Origin: Pantoea sp. Lij88
Lineage (GTDB): Bacteria; Pseudomonadota; Gammaproteobacteria; Enterobacterales; Enterobacteriaceae
Direction: 5' to 3'
Length of the DNA: 64,000 nt
NCBI RefSeq assembly: GCF_030062155.1
Contig: NZ_CP118269.1
Location: 186,001-250,000, forward strand
Shown: one piece after another, positions 44,644-53,228 of the stretch
Numbering within the stretch: the first letter of the stretch is position 1
Layout: each line of letters begins with the position of its first letter
Made by a program: the position numbers and the translations under genes
Notes under the pieces: model-generated
Seen by the model: only the letters and a program-made list of their open reading frames with translations
Told to the model about the DNA's origin: nothing
Databases searched by the model: none

Positions 44644-46080
44644 GTGCCAAAAAATGAGAGTCTGACTGGTCCATCGCCGCTTTCTGTGCTGACACTGCAG
44701 CGCGGAACATCCCGCGGTCTCAGCGAACAGCTGCGGCAGCTGATTGAACAGGCGATTGGTGAAGGGCGCTTACAGCCCGGCGCGCGTCTGCCCTCCTGCC
44801 GCGATCTGGCGGCGCAGCTCGGTGTGGCGCGCGGCACCGTTCGTGCCAGCTATGACATGCTGGTGGATGGTCAGTTTCTGCAGGCCAGAGGCGCGGCGGG
44901 TACCTTCGTCAGCCCATTACTGCCGTTAAAACCGGCCAGTGCCAGTCCTGAACGCCCGTTGCCGGAGGGTATAGAAGAGTTTGAAGCGCCACCGCTGACC
45001 TTTCAGATGGGCATTCCGGCCAGCGATGCGTTCCCGGCCAAAGTCTGGCTGCGCATCCTGCAGCGTCAGGCGCGCATGCAGGTCAGCAGACCGGCCAGCT
45101 ATCCCGATCCGCGCGGTAGCTTAGCGCTGCGTCAGGCGCTGGTGGCCTATCTGGCGGTGGCGCGCGGCCTGCGCTGTCAGGCGGACCAGATCATTATCAC
45201 CAGCGGCTATGCGGGCGCGATGGGGCTGATTGGGCTGGCGATGGATTTTCAGGGCAAAACGGCCTGGCTGGAAGATCCCGGATTCTGGGTGGCGCGTCGC
45301 GCAGTCGAAGCGCTGCGTGTTACGCCGGTTGCCGTGCCGGTTGACGATGAAGGGTTGCAGGTGGAGGCCGGCATTGCCCGCGCGCCGGAGGCCGCTTTCG
45401 CGCTGGTCACACCGGGACAGCAGGCACCCCTTGGCATGACAATGAGCCTCGCGCGCCGCCATGAATTGCTGAACTGGGCCAGCCGCGAGCAGCGCTGGAT
45501 TATCGAAGATGACTATCTGGGTGAGCTTCAGCCCGGCAATCGCGCCGCACCAGCACTGGCAGCGCTCGACAGCGAAGGGCGGGTGCTGCACATCGGCACT
45601 TTCAGCAAGACGCTGACGCCGCAACTTCGGCTCGGATTTATGGTGGTTCCGCCCGCACTGGCGACGCGCTTCGGGGAGGTCTGCGCGTTACTTTCGCCCG
45701 CATCCTCAGGGTTGCTGCACAACGCGGTGGCGGAGTTTCTGCGGGAAGGTCACTTTATGCGGCATCTGCGGCGCATGAAGCGCGTCTATCATGAGCGACT
45801 GGAACAGATGATCGCGGCGCTCCATCCTCACTTTCCCGACCTGCAACGCGCCGGGCTGGCGGTGATTGTCCGCTTACCTGCCGGTACGCCGGATGAGCTG
45901 ATTGCGCAGCAGGCGGTAGAGTGGGGCATGGCGCCCTCGCCGCTGTCGATCTGGTATCAGCAGGCCGATCAGCGCGGTGCGGGTCTGGTGCTGGGGGCGG
46001 CACATCTGCCGCGTGAAGGCTATGCGCGCAGCGCCGAACGACTAAAAGCGCTGGTCGATGCGCAGGCGATCAGCCCCTGA
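44644..46080 (+). CDS. MocR-type regulator (second copy in window)
   Basis: This 478-residue protein has a GntR helix-turn-helix at about 35-85 (LPSCRDLAAQLGVARGTVRASY) and an aminotransferase-like domain with the PLP lysine in TFSKTLTPQLRLGF. It starts with GTG at 44644, preceded by GGAG; no in-frame ATG is near. It is divergent from the AhpD-like gene. Its stop overlaps the convergent small membrane protein gene by 11 bases. Confidence 0.88.
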   Translation: MPKNESLTGPSPLSVLTLQRGTSRGLSEQLRQLIEQAIGEGRLQPGARLPSCRDLAAQLGVARGTVRASYDMLVDGQFLQARGAAGTFVSPLLPLKPASASPERPLPEGIEEFEAPPLTFQMGIPASDAFPAKVWLRILQRQARMQVSRPASYPDPRGSLALRQALVAYLAVARGLRCQADQIIITSGYAGAMGLIGLAMDFQGKTAWLEDPGFWVARRAVEALRVTPVAVPVDDEGLQVEAGIARAPEAAFALVTPGQQAPLGMTMSLARRHELLNWASREQRWIIEDDYLGELQPGNRAAPALAALDSEGRVLHIGTFSKTLTPQLRLGFMVVPPALATRFGEVCALLSPASSGLLHNAVAEFLREGHFMRHLRRMKRVYHERLEQMIAALHPHFPDLQRAGLAVIVRLPAGTPDELIAQQAVEWGMAPSPLSIWYQQADQRGAGLVLGAAHLPREGYARSAERLKALVDAQAISP

Positions 46081-46312
46081 ACCAGCGACGCCAGACAAAG
46101 CGGATAACAAAAAACTCTATGGTGCCCAGCAGCAAAAACCAGACGCAAAACACCACCGTGTAAAGCTGATTCAGATCCTGCAAATGGAACATCTGCAACA
46201 GATGCTGCGCCACGGTCACGCTAAAGGCGGGCGCGGGCAGCAGTAGTGCTGAGAGAAAACCCAGCAGCAGAATGCCGCCAGGCACGATCAACGTCTCAAA
46301 AGGGTTATTCAT
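46070..46312 (-). CDS. Small inner membrane protein (DUF1158-like)
   Basis: An 80-residue protein with two hydrophobic segments (about 10-34 and 50-70) and a basic RFVWRRWF C-terminus. It resembles the DUF1158 family as I remember it; no function is known. GGGGA lies upstream of the ATG. Confidence 0.7.
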   Translation of the reverse strand: MNNPFETLIVPGGILLLGFLSALLLPAPAFSVTVAQHLLQMFHLQDLNQLYTVVFCVWFLLLGTIEFFVIRFVWRRWFRG

Positions 46313-46478
46313 AACCGGTATCCCCTATTTATCAGCCCGGCATTCTCCGGTAATCGGCGACACGGTTCAATGGTGGCGTGCGGCAATACGCCCATCCGGG
46401 GCGTTGCAGGGCAAAGGAAAGGGTCAGAAAAGGCTTTAGCACCATCGACTTAGCGCGATTCATAGCGAATGATAAGAG

Positions 46479-46498
46479 TTATAGCCTTTGCTATACTT
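46479..46498. promoter_or_regulatory. MntR box upstream of mntP
   Basis: ATAGC-CTTT-GCTAT is a perfect dyad; with flanks, the reverse strand reads AAGTATAGCAAAGGCTATAA, close to the E. coli MntR consensus. It lies 130 bases upstream of mntP. In E. coli MntR with manganese activates mntP. The rest of 46313-46628 shows no gene. Confidence 0.8.
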
Positions 46499-46628
46499 AA
46501 ATCCCTGATTTTACTGTCTTTTTATCTGTGCCTTTGCGTGGTAGACTGCGCCCACTTTTTCATAACTGAACACTTTGTGTGGTGAATTCAGCGTGAATTG
46601 CCGCTTTTTCGCCCCAGGTGAATAAATC

Positions 46629-47204
46629 ATGACCTTTATTGCCACTTTAATTCTTGCGCTGGGTATGTCGATGGACGCGTTTGCTGCTGCACTGGGCAAA
46701 GGTGCCACATTGCATCGTCCTGGTTTTAAAGAAGCGCTGCGTACCGGTCTGATCTTCGGCTCTATTGAAGCACTGACCCCACTGATTGGCTGGGCACTTG
46801 GCCTGGCTGCCAGCCGTTACATCATGGCGTGGGATCACTGGGTTGCCTTCACTCTGCTGGCGTTTCTGGGTGGCCGTATGATGATGGAAGGTTTCCGTCA
46901 GACTGCTGTCGCAGAACCCTGCGAAGCCCCGCAAAGCCATGGCTTTATGGTCCTGGCGACCACCGCCGTTGCGACCAGCCTGGATGCGCTGGCGGTCGGT
47001 GTCGGTCTGGCTTTCCTGCAGGTGAATATCATCACCACCGCGCTCACCATTGGTGCCGCCACCACCGTGATGGCGACGACCGGCGTATTAGTCGGGCGCT
47101 TTATCGGTCCGGTACTCGGCAAATGGGCGGAAGTGCTGGGTGGCGTGGTGTTAATCGCCGTTGGCTCCACCATTCTGTTGCAGCATCTCGGCTACACCGC
47201 CTAG
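46629..47204 (+). CDS. mntP: Manganese exporter MntP
   Basis: This 191-residue protein has six membrane segments in two homologous halves. Key acidic motifs [14 protein letters not shown] at the N-terminus and [13 protein letters not shown] in the second half carry the metal-coordinating aspartates. It exports Mn2+ from the cytoplasm. An upstream MntR box supports the assignment. Confidence 0.95.
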   Translation: MTFIATLILALGMSMDAFAAALGKGATLHRPGFKEALRTGLIFGSIEALTPLIGWALGLAASRYIMAWDHWVAFTLLAFLGGRMMMEGFRQTAVAEPCEAPQSHGFMVLATTAVATSLDALAVGVGLAFLQVNIITTALTIGAATTVMATTGVLVGRFIGPVLGKWAEVLGGVVLIAVGSTILLQHLGYTA

Positions 47205-47231
47205 GGCTTTTGCACATAAAAGCGGCATTTT

Positions 47232-47281
47232 TGTGATCTGGTTCAAATTTATTTGCTGTTAAAACGCACAGCGGCTATACT
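47232..47281 (+). promoter_or_regulatory. Promoter and possible CRP site of the AzuC-like gene
   Basis: TTGCTG (47253-47258) and TATACT (47276-47281) are separated by 17 bases, a good sigma-70 promoter. TGTGA-N6-TCAAA at 47232-47247 resembles a CRP site with one weak half. The CRP spacing to the likely start (about -48) is not a standard class I or II position. Confidence 0.55.
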
Positions 47282-47321
47282 TTTTCGGTATATCTTCAAC
47301 TAAATTTGAATCAGGTATTTC

Positions 47322-47399
47322 ATGAAACGCATTCTTAAACACGTGTTCCGCGCTTACGTTGAGACGTTCAAACACGTACCGCCGGGTGCCATGTACTAA
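47322..47399 (+). CDS. AzuC-like small protein (25 aa)
   Basis: The frame encodes MKRILKHVF, then RAYVETFKHVPPGAMY and a TAA. It is amphipathic and basic at the N-terminus. It resembles E. coli AzuC as I remember it (MKLRKILKSMF, then TFKDVPPGNMF near the end), especially the TFK-VPPG-M motif. AzuC is translated from a dual-function RNA and associates with the inner membrane. An upstream TCAGG may serve as ribosome site. It has its own promoter and downstream terminator and is too short for usual gene finders. Confidence 0.72.
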   Translation: MKRILKHVFRAYVETFKHVPPGAMY

Positions 47400-47419
47400 G
47401 CACCCCGCAAGAAACCCTC

Positions 47420-47470
47420 GATAATCGCGGTCAGGGATCGACCTGTGATTATCACCTTCTCTGTTTTTTC
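47420..47470 (+). terminator. Terminator of the AzuC-like transcript
   Basis: GATAATC (47420-47426) pairs with GATTATC (47447-47453), with further imperfect pairing inside. A run of six T residues follows at 47464-47469. From the predicted start it would give a transcript of about 180 nt. Confidence 0.55.
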
Positions 47471-47799
47471 TGTCCTTGCTTCTGCTGATTTAAACCCGCG
47501 TTTTGGCACTTCTGGTGCATCTTATTTGTGTGCCTCCTCTCGCCATTCAGCCATCTGAGCGTTTAAATGGTTAAAATAAATAAGCATATACATTGCTAAA
47601 TTATTATCGCTATGTCTTAATGCGTCATCGGTTTGGAACACAGACCTTATGAAAGCAGTTTTAGTAAAGTAGTCTTCAGTTCAAGTGTTATCCACAGATA
47701 TCCTTCTTCGAAAGCCTCCTCCTAAGTGCCCAATAAGTAAATCTCTAACTACAGGCCATCTTCGCCGCTCTTAGTGGCTAATCGATTAAGGAAATATCT
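47471..47799 (+). other. Leader region of the cold-shock gene
   Basis: No gene is visible in these 329 bases. The sequence is AT-rich and could contain the promoter and the long 5' untranslated region typical of cspA-family mRNAs. AAGGA immediately precedes the coding start. Confidence 0.5.
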
Positions 47800-48012
47800 A
47801 TGTCTGACAAAATGACTGGTTTAGTAAAATGGTTTAATTCTGATAAAGGTTTTGGCTTTATCACTCCCGATGACGGCAGCAAAGATGTCTTCGTGCATTT
47901 CTCTGCTATCCAGGGTGATAACTACAAAACGCTTGATGAAGGTCAGAAAGTCTCCTTCACCATTGAAAATGGCGCTAAAGGCCCTGCAGCTGGCAACGTC
48001 ACAGCGCTGTAA
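47800..48012 (+). CDS. CspA-family cold-shock protein
   Basis: This 70-residue single cold-shock domain has RNP1 KGFGFI at about 16-21 and RNP2 VFVHF at about 30-34. It is an RNA/DNA chaperone. The sequence is nearest CspA/CspG-type proteins ([13 protein letters not shown]), but the exact paralog cannot be assigned by eye. Confidence 0.94.
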   Translation: MSDKMTGLVKWFNSDKGFGFITPDDGSKDVFVHFSAIQGDNYKTLDEGQKVSFTIENGAKGPAAGNVTAL

Positions 48013-48091
48013 GCCGCGCTCATTATCAGCGACGCCTACAATAGCGATGAAGACATTAGTCTGAGCAGATAAGCACTGCTGATAATAAAAT

Positions 48092-48116
48092 AAACCCGCC
48101 CAGTGCGGGTTTTTTA
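48092..48116 (+). terminator. Cold-shock gene terminator
   Basis: ACCCGC (48094-48099) pairs with GCGGGT (48105-48110), followed by six T residues. From 48117 to 48348 I see no gene; only the promoter of the next gene is expected there. Confidence 0.85.
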
Positions 48117-48348
48117 TTGCCTGAAATCGTTGACTCAGATCCTCTGCGTAAACGCAGACGTGAAAACACTGGCTCTCATGTCCGCTTCTCGCTCACAGCG
48201 TACACACATCATTCACTGCCGTCCTTGCCCTCCCGCTTACATCTGACAGACCCTCCACCAGAATTCACCCTCCGCAACTCCCCATTAACCCGCCACCAAC
48301 CCGATCCCGTCCTACACTGAATTATTCTCCCCAAACCAGGAGCAGCGG

Positions 48349-49260
48349 ATGATCCAGAAGCATCGACGAAAACAGGCAGCGATTGTGGCAGGCGTGGGAT
48401 TAGGTGTGGCGGCTACGCTTTGGGGTATGAAACGCTGGCAGGCGCTGAAACAGACGCCGCCGGTGTCACCGCGCAGTCATCACGCCGGGCTGGCGGGTTA
48501 CTTTCAGCAGGTAGGTGACTGGCGCATGTTTACCCGCGTCACGCCCAATGAGGATCAGGGATTGCCGGTGGTGCTGGTTCACGGTCTGGTGATGTCGGGC
48601 CGGGCGATGGAGCCGCTGGCACTGGCGCTGGGTCGCGACTATCACGTGCTGGTGCCGGATCTGCCCGGTTTTGGGGCCAGCATGCTGCCACCTTCCGCAC
48701 CCATCATGACGGTGGATCAGCAGGCGGAAGCCCTCTGGCTCTGGCTGCAGCACAACGGTTTTCAGCGTGCCATTTGGGTGGGCAACGCTTTTGGCTGCCA
48801 GATTCTGGCCGCGCTGGCGGTGAAATATCCGCAGGCGGTGGCGGGGCTGGTGCTGCAGGGGCCGACGGTGGATCGCCATGCGCGCAGTCTCACACGTCAG
48901 TTGTGGCGCAGCTGGCGCAACACCGGACTGGAGGCGCACCGTTCGCCGGGTTCGCTGGCGCGCATCGACTATGCCAAAGCGGGGTTGTGGCGCGCGTTTG
49001 GTACGCTGCGTGTCATGATGCGCGACCACATCGAGCATCGCCTCACTTATATCAACGCGCCGACGTTACTGTTGCGTGGCTCGCGCGATCCGATCTGCCC
49101 GGCGCGCTGGCTGGATGAGCTTGCCGCGCTGATGCCGCGCAGTGAGCGCCTGACGCTGCGCGACGGCACCCATACGCTGCATTACGTCTATCCGTGGAGT
49201 TTCTGCAACGCCATCCGCCCCTTCCTGGCGCGCATTCAGCAGGAGAATCAGCATGAGTAA
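48349..49260 (+). CDS. Alpha/beta hydrolase-fold protein with Ala at the nucleophile position
   Basis: This 303-residue protein has an N-terminal basic stretch and one hydrophobic segment (about 10-26), suggesting a membrane anchor. An alpha/beta hydrolase domain follows, with oxyanion-side HG at 78-79. The nucleophile elbow reads GNAFG at 145-149, so the usual Ser is Ala147. Asp247 (SRDPIC) and His275/278 (DGTHTLH) remain. AGGAG precedes the ATG. The last bases overlap the next gene's start, indicating translational coupling. Whether it is catalytic is doubtful. Confidence 0.85.
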   Translation: MIQKHRRKQAAIVAGVGLGVAATLWGMKRWQALKQTPPVSPRSHHAGLAGYFQQVGDWRMFTRVTPNEDQGLPVVLVHGLVMSGRAMEPLALALGRDYHVLVPDLPGFGASMLPPSAPIMTVDQQAEALWLWLQHNGFQRAIWVGNAFGCQILAALAVKYPQAVAGLVLQGPTVDRHARSLTRQLWRSWRNTGLEAHRSPGSLARIDYAKAGLWRAFGTLRVMMRDHIEHRLTYINAPTLLLRGSRDPICPARWLDELAALMPRSERLTLRDGTHTLHYVYPWSFCNAIRPFLARIQQENQHE

Positions 49261-50644
49261 ACCGCCCAAGGGCATCGCCCGTTTTGATTCTGCCGCCGCC
49301 ATGCTGCTGGCGCTGGCGAATGCGCTGCACGATCGCCCCTTTGCCAGTCCGAGCCAGTCGCCGACGCTCGACCGGCTGCTGCCCTCGCTGAATCGTCTGC
49401 CGACCGGGCTGCGTGAGTGGGGCTATGCGCTGGGTGGCATGGCCGAGGGCATCAGCCTGCGGCAGGCGGGCGAGCTGGATATAGAAGGCATCGCGGAATG
49501 GATGGTGAGTGAGTATCCACAACAGGATTATCCGGCGGCCTTTATCGGTTCGTCGAATGGCGCGCTGGTGCATCTGGCGTCGGCGATGAACGTGCCGTGG
49601 CTGCCGCAAACCTTCCTCTGTCCGGTTCGGGCCGCCAGCAACGATCCGGATGATGCCCAGGCGAGTTTTGAGCAGGGCAAAGAGGTGGCCGCCGCGCTGC
49701 TGGCCGCCTGGCCACGGCTGGCCGTTCACCACATGCACGATCCGAATCAGGATCGTCTGATGCTCGATCAGATGCGTTATTTCCGGCTGAAACTGCGTGA
49801 ACTGCCGCTGGCCTTCAACGAATTTCTGATGGGGAGCCTGCCCGCCGGTTCCACGCTGTTTATCAATCACTGCACCCAGCAGTGGCCGGTGACGCGCACC
49901 AGCGATCGCTCGTTCTTTCAGTTCGGTGCGCCGGGCGGGGCCAGCGAAAAAGAGTTTATGCAGGGTGGTCCGCGCGTGGCGGAATATCTGGCGCGCTATG
50001 GCGTTGATCGGGAGCGCTGGACACCGCCAGCCATCACCGACCGGGTGCCGGAAGCGGAGTGGGGACTGGATGGCTATCTGATTGCGCCGCTGAAAAAGCT
50101 GGCCGAAGCGCAGAACTGGAAGCTGATGGAGATTCGCTATGAAGACCCGGAAGCGATGAGTTATGTGGTGGCGGAGATCTACCGCGACTGGTATCTGGCG
50201 GCGGGCATTTTACCGACCCGGCTAACGGTGGACAGCTTCCTGCTGATGGATCCGTGGTGTACGCAGCAGCAGCAGTCAATTCCATTCTGGCTGAGCTTCA
50301 GCAGCGAATCCTCGGCGTCAGCGCTGCAACGCTTCCTCGAAAAACAGCCGCCGTTCCGTAACATCGACATGATGCTCTTTTCTCACGGCACCGACAGTAT
50401 CGGGCTGGCGGAGATTGATCGTTGGCGGGGGCTGCTGTCCCATGCGCGTGATGAGGGGGTCTTAATCGGCGTGGATGAAGAGCGATATCCGCGTGACTTT
50501 GCGACGTTTGCCCGCTTCGACTCGGCGCTGCGTGAACGGGCACCGCTGTTGCCACCGCCACCTGCGCTGAGCGCGGAGAAGGTGATGACAGGTATTCAGC
50601 GTTACGGTGCGAAACATGGAGTCACCCTGACGGCGCTGACGTAA
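49253..50644 (+). CDS. Uncharacterised 463-residue protein, possible hydrolase
   Basis: I do not recognise this family with confidence. No signal peptide is seen. A segment PAAFIGSSNGALVHLAS holds GSSNG at 99-103, a possible nucleophile elbow with Ser101. It overlaps the upstream hydrolase-fold gene by eight bases and is clearly co-translated. The two proteins may act together. Codon use looks like that of the neighbours. Confidence 0.8.
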   Translation: MSKPPKGIARFDSAAAMLLALANALHDRPFASPSQSPTLDRLLPSLNRLPTGLREWGYALGGMAEGISLRQAGELDIEGIAEWMVSEYPQQDYPAAFIGSSNGALVHLASAMNVPWLPQTFLCPVRAASNDPDDAQASFEQGKEVAAALLAAWPRLAVHHMHDPNQDRLMLDQMRYFRLKLRELPLAFNEFLMGSLPAGSTLFINHCTQQWPVTRTSDRSFFQFGAPGGASEKEFMQGGPRVAEYLARYGVDRERWTPPAITDRVPEAEWGLDGYLIAPLKKLAEAQNWKLMEIRYEDPEAMSYVVAEIYRDWYLAAGILPTRLTVDSFLLMDPWCTQQQQSIPFWLSFSSESSASALQRFLEKQPPFRNIDMMLFSHGTDSIGLAEIDRWRGLLSHARDEGVLIGVDEERYPRDFATFARFDSALRERAPLLPPPPALSAEKVMTGIQRYGAKHGVTLTALT

Positions 50645-50665
50645 ACGCCGCGCCGTCAGCCGTGA

Positions 50666-52018
50666 TTATTCGCCGTCGGTGATCGGCTGGCGCACCAGCA
50701 GCAGGTAGGCGAGTGCGCCAACCAGCGTGACGCAGGCACAAATCATCAGCGCCAGGCTGAACGATTTGGTGGTGTCGAGCACCCAGCCGGTGATGACTGG
50801 CGCGAACGAGGCGAAGATAAAGCTGGCGAAGTTCTGGATGCTGCCGACCGAGGCGGTCATGCGCGCAGTCACGTTGGCATGAATCAGTCCCCAGCATGAC
50901 GTGCCGGCAAAGTGGATGCAGAACAGCGCCATGCCAATCAGCGTCACGGCGCTGGAGGTATCCGTCGCGCGGGTTACCACGGCGGTAAACCCGGCGGACA
51001 GCAGCATACCGCTGACGATGCAGACTTTGCGGGTTTTCACCGCGTTAAAGCCGCGACGCACCAGCGAGTCGACCACATAGCCATTCAGCAGCATGCCCGC
51101 CGCACCAAACAGGAACGGAATCGCCGCCAGCAGGCCGGTGCTTTTCAGATCGAGGTGATAGGTGGACTGCAGGTAGCCCGGCAGCCAGGCGATGTAGAGC
51201 CAGGCAGTGTAGTTAATGCCGCTGAAGCCAATCATCATCCCCCACATGGTGCGCTGCTTAAACAGGCCGCGCCACTCTTTGAAGCTGATCGGCTCTTTAC
51301 GCGACGCCACACTGCCCGCCTGCAGATAGTGGATCTCTTCGGTGCTCAGGGTGTTGTTGTCGCGGTCGCGGTAAATCATATACCAGCCGATAGCGAGGAA
51401 CATGCCCAGGATACCGATGGTGACAAACATGCCGCGCCAGCCCATTACCAGCATCATCGCGGCCAGAATCGGCGGTGCTACGGACAGTCCAATCATCGAA
51501 GCCGCATTAAACATCCCCATCGGCATGCCGCGATCTTTAATGTTGAACCAGTCGTTGATCACTTTCACGCCGCACGGGTTCATCGGCGCTTCGCCAATCC
51601 CCAGGCCGATGCGCACCAGGATGAACTGGGTGAAGTTATGCACCAGACCGGAAGCGGCCTGGAACAGCGACCAGATGAACATGCCGATACCGAGCATAAT
51701 GCGCGGTCCTTTGCGATCCAGCAGCGCGCCACACGGCAGCTGCGCCAGGCCATACGCCAGCGAAAAGGCGGAGAGCAGGAAGCCGATTTCGGTGGCGCTC
51801 AGCCCCATCTCATCGCGGATGGTCATATTCGCGACCGACAGCGAGCTACGATCCAGATAGTTGATGATGGCCGCGAACAGCAACAGCAGCATTGCCGTAA
51901 TCTGCACCTTGCGGATGCGCGGTGAACGCACCACGTCGCTGCGCATTGGCACGAAATCCTGGTCTGGTGGCGTGTCGCCGGTCACGCTGTCGCGGCCGGT
52001 TACTGAGGTCTTTTCCAT
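50666..52018 (-). CDS. lgoT: L-galactonate transporter
   Basis: This 450-residue MFS protein of the anion:cation symporter family has about twelve membrane segments and is very close to E. coli LgoT (YjjL): INYLDRSSLSVANMTIRDE, and EAPMNPCGVKVINDWFNIK. It imports L-galactonate with protons. The start at 52018 (MEKTSVTG) follows GGGAG and matches the E. coli start; a start at 52117 is rejected. It is in the lgoT-lgoR-lgoD group. Confidence 0.9.
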   Translation of the reverse strand: MEKTSVTGRDSVTGDTPPDQDFVPMRSDVVRSPRIRKVQITAMLLLLFAAIINYLDRSSLSVANMTIRDEMGLSATEIGFLLSAFSLAYGLAQLPCGALLDRKGPRIMLGIGMFIWSLFQAASGLVHNFTQFILVRIGLGIGEAPMNPCGVKVINDWFNIKDRGMPMGMFNAASMIGLSVAPPILAAMMLVMGWRGMFVTIGILGMFLAIGWYMIYRDRDNNTLSTEEIHYLQAGSVASRKEPISFKEWRGLFKQRTMWGMMIGFSGINYTAWLYIAWLPGYLQSTYHLDLKSTGLLAAIPFLFGAAGMLLNGYVVDSLVRRGFNAVKTRKVCIVSGMLLSAGFTAVVTRATDTSSAVTLIGMALFCIHFAGTSCWGLIHANVTARMTASVGSIQNFASFIFASFAPVITGWVLDTTKSFSLALMICACVTLVGALAYLLLVRQPITDGE

Positions 52019-52188
52019 TGCACTCTCCCGAAACTGGGTACTTATCGTTATGGTGAGAAGGGGTCTGCGCGCAGCGGCAAAAGGCCGCCGTGACGTTGCA
52101 GTCGAGACTAAGAGCAAAGGGTTAAGGATGTTGCAAAGATGTTTCTGAATCGTGCGGGAGCTAATGCTTTGTGGTTTTTAATCGGTTT

Positions 52189-53091
52189 TTAATTGTACTG
52201 GCCGATTGAGCGCACCATCGAGGTCTTGGCGGTCGCCAGATGGTTATGTAATGCGCAGAGCGCGTCGATATCCTGACGGCCAATCAGCGCGGTCAGAATC
52301 GCCATATGCTCCTCCAGCGCCACGATATTGCGCTGCTTGAGATCGCTTTCATCCCACTGATAATGCGAGTGAAAGATCACCGAGATAATCTCCAGCGACT
52401 GATTGAAAAAGGGGTTATTGGCGGCGGATAAAATCAGCGAATGCATCTGGCGGTCCAGCGCAGCAAAGTGGCGATAGTTACTGGCGATGGTGTCGCGCAT
52501 CGATCGGTGGCGATCCAGAAGATCCCGCGCCTGCACCCAGCGTTCATCGCTGGCGGGCAGATTAAGAAAGCGGCTCAGGGCGTGGGTTTCCAGCATCTCG
52601 CGCAGTTCAAACAGCTTTTCGGCGTAGTCCTTCGTGAATTTTTTCATACGCCACTGGCCGCGTTTCACCGGCTCCAGCAGGTCATAGCGCATGAAGCGAA
52701 GCAGAAATTCGCGCACCACCACCGGACTGACTTTCACCTGCTGCGCCAGTTGCAGCTCGCTGAAGGTATCGCCGGGCACCAGCTGCCGCTGGTTAATCAT
52801 ATTAAAAAACATCTGCTCAAAGTGGCTGGCCTGCTGCTCTATCGGCGGCGTTAAGGCGCTAAAACTGTCTTCTTCGCGCGGATCGCGCACGATAACGTAG
52901 GTGTGATCGACTTTATCCAGCACGCCGCACTGATGCAGATAGTGCAGGGTATGGCGCACGGTGGTCCGGCTGATATTGAACATCTCGGCCAGTGCAGCCT
53001 GTGGGGGAAGGGGCGAACGAATGTGATGCTGAGCAATACTCTCCAGCATCTGGTTGATGACGTTCTGACGCAAATTCTGGCTGCGACTCAT
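52189..53091 (-). CDS. lgoR: GntR-family regulator of L-galactonate use
   Basis: This 300-residue regulator has an unusual N-terminal winged helix (about 10-70, AALAEMFNISRTTVRH), a second helix-turn-helix-like segment (ELQLAQQVKVSPVVVREFLL) and an FCD-type effector domain (about 165-290). It matches E. coli LgoR (YjjM) along its length. LgoR is needed for growth on L-galactonate. The ATG at 53091 follows GGAGAG and begins MSRSQNLR as in E. coli. Confidence 0.9.
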   Translation of the reverse strand: MSRSQNLRQNVINQMLESIAQHHIRSPLPPQAALAEMFNISRTTVRHTLHYLHQCGVLDKVDHTYVIVRDPREEDSFSALTPPIEQQASHFEQMFFNMINQRQLVPGDTFSELQLAQQVKVSPVVVREFLLRFMRYDLLEPVKRGQWRMKKFTKDYAEKLFELREMLETHALSRFLNLPASDERWVQARDLLDRHRSMRDTIASNYRHFAALDRQMHSLILSAANNPFFNQSLEIISVIFHSHYQWDESDLKQRNIVALEEHMAILTALIGRQDIDALCALHNHLATAKTSMVRSIGQYN

Positions 53092-53228
53092 CGGACTCTC
53101 CGGTTTTTTATGCATTAAAAACCATTCAAAGCCCAAAAAAATCGCCGTGCTTCACACTTCCCGCAAACGAACGCCGCGCGACGAGCAGGATTCGCCATAA
53201 CTGCCTGCAGGACAACCGGAGAATCACC

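Noticed and set aside
46499-46628. yybP-ykoY manganese riboswitch expected before mntP
   Set aside because: The conserved blocks could not be found by eye, so it is not listed as a feature.
50912-51925. A 337-codon open frame on the plus strand
   Set aside because: It is antisense to lgoT and rich in His, Gln and Arg, as expected from a mirror frame of a membrane protein gene.
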